Origin: Savagea sp.
GTDB taxonomy: Bacteria; Bacillota; Bacilli; Bacillales_A; Planococcaceae
Direction of reading: 5' to 3'
Assembly (NCBI GenBank): GCA_030147435.1
Contig: JASKZX010000065.1
Span: forward strand, 1-7,201
DNA: 7,201 nucleotides
Part shown: one piece after another, positions 5,866 to 7,201 of the stretch
Layout of the letters: each line of letters opens with the position of its first letter
Position numbering within the stretch: position 1 is the first letter of the stretch
Notes under the pieces: model-generated
What the model saw: only the letters and a program-made list of their open reading frames with translations
Databases searched by the model: none
Told to the model about the DNA's origin: nothing
Position numbers and translations under genes: made by a program

Positions 5866-7110
5866 ATGGTTCAAGCGAATACAACATATATAAAAAATTG
5901 GTTACAACAACTCGCTAATTTTTCTGATACACCAAATGAAGGAGTGACTCGTCTATCTTTCACTCCGACTTATAAACAAGCTGCACATTACTTAATAGAA
6001 GAAATGAAAAAACTCGGTTTAAAAACACGCGTCGATCGATTTGGAAATGTTATCGGGCGATCATCGAGCCACCTCGATTTACCTCCCGTTGTTATCGGTT
6101 CACATTTAGATACTGTGACAAAAGGAGGCGCGTTTGACGGAACAGCAGGTATCGTTGCTGGACTCGAAGTAGCTCGAATGTTTCAACAGCAATCAAGTCT
6201 TCCTGTTCGTCCTTTTGAAGTGATTGCTTTCGTTGAAGAAGAAGGCGGACGCTTTGAAAATGTCATGATGGGTTCACGTGCAATGACAGGAGATTTAAAA
6301 GAAGAAGAATTTTTAAAAACAGTCGATGATCAAGGGATAACGATTGAAAAAGCGATGGAAACGATTGAGTTCGAGCGTGAAAATAAAGATGGCGTTCGAA
6401 CACGTGAAGATATCGCGGCTTTTTTAGAACTTCATATTGAACAAGATACAAGTTTAGAAGAAGAAAACATACATCTTGGAATCGTTGAAACGATCGGTGG
6501 GTTCGAACAATTCCATATCGACGTTCGTGGAAAACGTGATCATGCAGGGACAACACCGATGAATGAACGAGCAGATGCGCTCGTCACCGCATCGAAAATG
6601 ATCGGTACATTCCCTACATTAATCAAAGACTTTGAAGAAGACGGTACAGTCTTAACAGTCGGTTCTTTGAATGTGTCACCGAACGGGAAAAATGTAATTC
6701 CTGACCGTGCTCACTTTACGATCGACTTACGTTCTCATACTGCTGCTTCACTCGATGAAGCGACAGAACGTATTTTACGTTTTATCGAATTACATGAAAG
6801 CGACGATATTCAAGTAACAATTGAACGTTTGTTTTCACTCCGTCCGAAAGCTCTTGACGGCAATATCCAAGCATTACTCGAAGCTTGCGTAAAACGTCGC
6901 GGTTATACGTCTCAGCCGATGAAAAGCCGAGCTGGACATGATGCAATGACGTTTGCTTCTTTCGTTCCAACAGGTCTATTATTCGTCCCAAGCAAAGATG
7001 GGATTAGCCATACGAAAGAAGAGTGGACAGATATTGAAGATATCGCACGTGGTGTCAACGTATTGTTCGATACTGTCTATGAATTAACGAAAGATGAAAA
7101 TATGTTATAG
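5866..7110 (+). CDS. M20-family zinc amidohydrolase, candidate formylaminopyrimidine deformylase (YlmB-like)
   Basis: A complete 414-residue cytoplasmic enzyme of the amidase/hydantoinase-carbamoylase branch of peptidase family M20. The di-metal site is intact: His80 in GSHLDTV, bridging Asp91 in GAFDGTAG, Glu126 in FVEEEGGRF, His190 in LELHIEQ and His382 in GISHTKEEW. Glu125 is the likely catalytic base. The dimerisation domain (about 210-325) carries the substrate-contacting stretch DHAGTTPM at 225-232, and GHDAM follows at 357-361. AAGGAGG lies seven bases before the ATG. By sequence alone it could be N-carbamoyl-L-amino-acid hydrolase, allantoate amidohydrolase or beta-ureidopropionase. 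A TPP riboswitch begins about eight bases after the stop, with no terminator between. This favours YlmB, known in Bacillus to deformylate N-formyl-4-amino-5-aminomethyl-2-methylpyrimidine in thiamin salvage. No purine or hydantoin catabolism gene is visible nearby. The family is certain; the substrate is inferred from context. Confidence 0.9.
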   Translation: MVQANTTYIKNWLQQLANFSDTPNEGVTRLSFTPTYKQAAHYLIEEMKKLGLKTRVDRFGNVIGRSSSHLDLPPVVIGSHLDTVTKGGAFDGTAGIVAGLEVARMFQQQSSLPVRPFEVIAFVEEEGGRFENVMMGSRAMTGDLKEEEFLKTVDDQGITIEKAMETIEFERENKDGVRTREDIAAFLELHIEQDTSLEEENIHLGIVETIGGFEQFHIDVRGKRDHAGTTPMNERADALVTASKMIGTFPTLIKDFEEDGTVLTVGSLNVSPNGKNVIPDRAHFTIDLRSHTAASLDEATERILRFIELHESDDIQVTIERLFSLRPKALDGNIQALLEACVKRRGYTSQPMKSRAGHDAMTFASFVPTGLLFVPSKDGISHTKEEWTDIEDIARGVNVLFDTVYELTKDENML

Positions 7111-7111
7111 T
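7084..7111 (+). promoter_or_regulatory. Candidate promoter inside the end of the hydrolase gene, driving the TPP riboswitch
   Basis: TTAACG (7084-7089), 16-base spacer, TATAGT (7106-7111) overlapping the stop codon. The predicted start near 7118 falls at the 5' edge of the riboswitch P1 helix. The -35 matches at four of six bases, so this is a moderate candidate. Confidence 0.4.
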
Positions 7112-7115
7112 AACG

Positions 7116-7195
7116 GTAAGCCACTAGGGGCGCAAATTTGCTGAGAAGAACCCTTAGAACCTGTCGAGTTAACACTCACGTAGGAAAGTGGCGCA
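7116..7195 (+). promoter_or_regulatory. TPP (THI-box) riboswitch aptamer
   Basis: The conserved thiamin pyrophosphate aptamer elements occur in order: AGGGGCGC (7126-7133), GCTGAGAA (7140-7147), ACCCTTAGAACCTG (7150-7163) and CACGTAGGAAAG (near 7177-7188). The closing helix P1 is GCCACT (7120-7125) with AGTGGC (7187-7192). P5 is formed by GAG and CTC around TTAACA, shorter than the usual TGGATAATGCCA-type arm. The aptamer is complete, but the expression platform and the controlled gene are outside the window. It should turn down a downstream thiamin synthesis, salvage or transport gene when TPP is plentiful. Confidence 0.95.
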
Positions 7196-7201
7196 AAAGA
7201 G

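Overview
The window looks like chromosomal DNA of a low-G+C Gram-positive bacterium of the order Bacillales. The evidence is the AGGAGG-type ribosome binding sites before every gene, sigma-A-like promoters, two CcpA cre-like boxes, a TPP riboswitch, and proteins that resemble staphylococcal or bacillar HssR and SdcS. The sequence does not settle the genus (Bacillaceae, Exiguobacterium-like or Staphylococcaceae-like are all possible). No insertion sequence, integrase, phage gene, tRNA, rRNA or CRISPR array was seen.

Layout. (1) 1-695, minus strand: the first nine codons of a sensor kinase gene (probable hssS, cut by the window edge) and the complete response regulator gene hssR, overlapping by ATGA. 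(2) 770-2897, minus strand: a two-gene operon made of an AcoD/ExaC-type acetaldehyde dehydrogenase and a DUF779 protein, with a good promoter at its head and a strong intrinsic terminator at its tail. (3) About 2900-3709: a long gene-free stretch. It holds a self-contained minus-strand promoter-to-terminator unit (about 3575 to 3115) with nested complementary arms and no convincing ORF, so it is a candidate structured RNA that I do not recognise. (4) 3710-5417, minus strand: an SdcS-like dicarboxylate/Na+ symporter (DASS/SLC13 family) with an unusual hydrophilic Gly/Ser-rich N-terminal extension, its terminator, and a near-consensus promoter. (5) 5418-5865: a divergent regulatory region with two near-perfect cre boxes. 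(6) 5866-7110, plus strand: an M20-family zinc amidohydrolase. (7) 7116-7195, plus strand: a TPP riboswitch aptamer starting directly after that gene; its expression platform and target gene lie beyond the window.

How the parts fit. The symporter (uptake of C4-dicarboxylates) and the divergent hydrolase appear to be under carbon catabolite control. The aldehyde dehydrogenase operon is a carbon or detoxification unit. The hydrolase would ordinarily be annotated as an N-carbamoyl-amino-acid hydrolase or allantoate amidohydrolase. Its position directly before a thiamin riboswitch instead suggests the YlmB role, deformylation of formylaminopyrimidine in thiamin salvage. HssRS is a heme-stress sensing pair; its usual target hrtAB is not in the window. 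The two most interesting items are the unexplained RNA-like unit near 3115-3575 and the hydrolase/TPP-riboswitch junction.
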